Position numbers and translations under genes: made by a program. 38,155 nucleotides of DNA from Asparagopsis taxiformis (Eukaryota; Rhodophyta; Florideophyceae; Bonnemaisoniales; Bonnemaisoniaceae). Numbering within the stretch: the stretch's first letter is position 1; each line of letters starts with the position of its first letter. Shown here piece after piece: positions 37,401 to 38,155 of the stretch. The notes under the pieces are model-generated. The model had not been told where the DNA came from, did no database searches, and saw only the letters and a list, made by a program, of their open reading frames with translations. The stretch spans positions 1-38,155 of the forward strand of contig JALQPE010000093.1 in the NCBI GenBank assembly GCA_030407315.1. The letters run 5' to 3'.

Positions 37401-37759
37401 AACGAATCTTCAATGCTGCACTCTGCGGTTGATTTTTCTCCTTCCGAGCTTCGATTGTTCGCGTCACTGCGGAATGCTTTAAAGATTGATCGAGTCTGGA
37501 CATCTTTCAGAGCCCATGTGCTTGGGAGTACAATACGAACTTTCGCCATTCCTCCACAATTGTCTCTGTCATCTGTTGTTCCACGGGTTCCTACTGCACC
37601 TCGATGCTGTGCAGCTCTTGCTCCGCTCTTTCGAAGGTCTATCGGAAACTCGATGTCACAGCTCTTTGCATAGCAGTGTTTCCTCAAGAATGGTAGTATC
37701 TTCTGTCGCATCACAGAGTCCGACGGGACATGCTCACTTGGATCTCTGCGGAAATTCAT
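34457..37759 (-). CDS. CACTA/Plavaka-like DDE transposase 2, main frame
   Basis: A 1100-residue frame. Catalytic-core landmarks are YTDDFEPF (D376, D377), PLNLPPRKR, FLDPVGSIGDYPA (D455, D462) followed by SPCHICSF (the CxxC typical after the second Asp), APDHLLSG, KPNVHRLVEFCVHTLPAYGS, and ERMHQPLKKG (E773), which fits the E-H-K pattern near the end of CACTA-like cores. The C-terminal ~250 residues form a tail of unknown role. The frame is complete downstream, ending at 34457 next to palindromic array 4. Which acidic residues are catalytic is inferred from the family pattern. The N-terminal part lies in the -1 frame upstream (37756-38155), so the ATG at 37759 is probably not the true start. 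Confidence 0.75.
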   Translation of the reverse strand: MNFRRDPSEHVPSDSVMRQKILPFLRKHCYAKSCDIEFPIDLRKSGARAAQHRGAVGTRGTTDDRDNCGGMAKVRIVLPSTWALKDVQTRSIFKAFRSDANNRSSEGEKSTAECSIEDSFIAKCRRGVLSDPFVRTAVVPIDSDGKKGLKHIYVPDGTAIRIRCHPGARQVAVIERAKGFRKNDRDGGKPKRRRVAVTSLWELHARTIVTYEARHDGEHDVHVEKYLQPRMSHLLEWERQHALRAISQCVIGAGAKGKGTRAGDVITVLLPIGMEEGDIVPHVVLVNRYLKEQVGEASTMLLCFSPGASFAEARNPPDGLGSPNYEEIRVSGVFSDGFGDHRSQWHPASPREDAPCWGKLEDGRNYFVYRFLLYTDDFEPFTSRKGSFGGCYMLPLNLPPRKRGSYQAVRVIGLPPPGVSTNCVLRYIVQDIVRGSTEGFPTKNAEGEDVVVFLDPVGSIGDYPAVSHTLDVLGHTSNSPCHICSFRKYDLSSTGGTKNAYTSVVNGQTSTHARSKYRNASTRKDATETQLRTLGLAAEEGEDLPFHVLSTSLEAVQEEVPKTENGVSVVPAIFDPYRSAVIAPDHLLSGLAQDVLNACISAASPRIREVAELQILGALKKFRMGRQNRLFGTNNLLSMNMSDIFSVLLIAPMAFENAARMMDGKGEGHREKFDGAVKLVVMFQKLVSCISFMPVWWKDGPHEVETADGEGGRNEYILGRTVDYVETLNEYCRKVKGAGAHLDKPNVHRLVEFCVHTLPAYGSVKHVQELIFERMHQPLKKGVRMSNHQSEQLSALELVLADDWQTRVAIVLREIGMEPQHWSSSECSQMVNVLSQELGREIDVEDEVVKNCFQEPVLQLLSQRRGKILSADGEIVTWRGHGGISIDEVKEYMNGKCDMAEGAVGVFKRFFTERYGSGTSGCGKYAEWVRRVSRSTTTEWGRKTVQRSGSLESGAIIHAVCPEQRKCEDGATSQAILYPASRLTSEIMRGRINYEPRFFIVLAFFILRNESARDEQGTAYGVCLGLQKTDEGVFKVEERRRTVIVEMSEGVTEVFAMHYCNGSVCEYDENMREVRHGPGLLEGGEIYALCRRDGFPPRAA

Positions 37760-38155
37760 CCGAACAGGGTACCTTCATAGTGGGTTCTTGTCATTCTTTG
37801 AGTTCCACTCAGCTGAAGAGCCCCATACATTGCAGGCCATCGTAGTAGTGCCTTGAAATCACCACATGCTTCATCCCCAACATTTGGGTCTATCGGGCCT
37901 CCAGTTGAAATAGAATCAGAACCTCGTCCGGTTGCTTCTTCCGATTCCATTAGCGTGCTCGATGCTATGTAGATGTCACTTCCAGCTTCATCGTTGTTGC
38001 TGTACACATCAATACAACCTTCTATTGTGTCACCCATAGGGATTGGGGACTCCAATAGGTCATCTGTGGTACACTCACGTCGTAGCTCATTACCTCTCGG
38101 GATTTCTTTTTCATAGCAGGCTGCATCACTGCTGCGGATTTCTCCCTGCAGTTTC
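37756..38155 (-). CDS. N-terminal part of transposase 2, partial at the window edge
   Basis: This frame is open from the right window edge to 37756 and overlaps the main transposase frame by four bases (ATGA). It reads as an acidic Ser/Asp/Glu-rich segment followed by DFKALLRWPAMYGALQLSGT, a kind of helical pre-core region found ahead of the catalytic domain in such transposases. The downstream frame is open from just after a TGA near 37775, so a -1 break between about 37759 and 37775 would join THYEG to YPVRMNFRR. The true start lies beyond the window. Confidence 0.55.
   Translation of the reverse strand, partial: KLQGEIRSSDAACYEKEIPRGNELRRECTTDDLLESPIPMGDTIEGCIDVYSNNDEAGSDIYIASSTLMESEEATGRGSDSISTGGPIDPNVGDEACGDFKALLRWPAMYGALQLSGTQRMTRTHYEGTLFG

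Noticed and set aside
2009..37775. Programmed -1 frameshifting as the general explanation for all breaks
   Set aside because: Only two of thirteen junctions have slippery-type heptamers, and the intact paralogues (21796-23697; most of gene B) encode the fusions without a shift.
1..38155. Giant-virus or prophage origin of the ParB-like, methyltransferase and SET genes
   Set aside because: No capsid, packaging, polymerase or other viral genes; transposases and MITE-like arrays dominate.

Overview
The window looks like accessory, transposon-rich DNA from a eukaryote with long intron-poor genes. SET domains, basic nuclear-localisation-like tracts, an ACCATGG start context and CACTA/KDZ-type transposases all point to a eukaryote. 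Bacterial operon features and viral structural or replication genes are absent. A red alga or a similarly intron-poor alga is my best guess, but the sequence alone does not prove it; a fungus or another protist remains possible.

Layout: 1-1340 degenerate tandem repeats, followed by a perfect 38-bp palindrome at 1374-1411. 2009-5043 (+) is a decayed KDZ/CACTA-like transposase. 5121-7402 (-) is a convergent, broken coiled-coil gene of unknown function. 7636-11792 is an apparent element with inverted ~205-bp ends around a gene joining an amino-methyltransferase (DPPY) to a SET domain. 12089-12328 holds Gly-rich-type tandem repeats. 12812-13874 and 18425-20342 are direct arrays of a palindrome-rich repeat, and between them lies ParB-like/2OG-dioxygenase gene A (14224-18155, +). 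20580-21640 is a purine-skewed stretch without a credible gene. 21796-23697 (+) is a second, unbroken methyltransferase-SET fusion. 24872-28389 (-) is ParB-like/dioxygenase gene B and 30034-33155 (-) is gene C. Both B and C are bracketed by arrays of a 37-bp palindrome (23974-24395, 28713-29034, 29578-29811, 33963-34335). 34457-38155 (-) is a second CACTA-like transposase running off the window.

The most interesting content is the recurring pairing of (i) a DNA methyltransferase fused to a SET domain with (ii) a ParB/sulfiredoxin-fold domain fused through a long disordered linker to a double-stranded beta-helix Fe(II)/2-oxoglutarate dioxygenase. These sit beside KDZ/CACTA-like transposases and dense palindromic arrays. 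By inference it could be a mobile system that carries its own chromatin or DNA writer (methyltransferase, SET), a possible oxidative eraser or modifier (dioxygenase), and a site-recognition module (ParB-like domain plus palindromes). The domains are seen directly; the cooperation is hypothesis.

Thirteen reading-frame breaks were found inside otherwise well-conserved genes, and every one is in the -1 direction (one base missing). This suggests systematic single-base deletions, from assembly or from mutation, and affects how pseudogenes here should be read.
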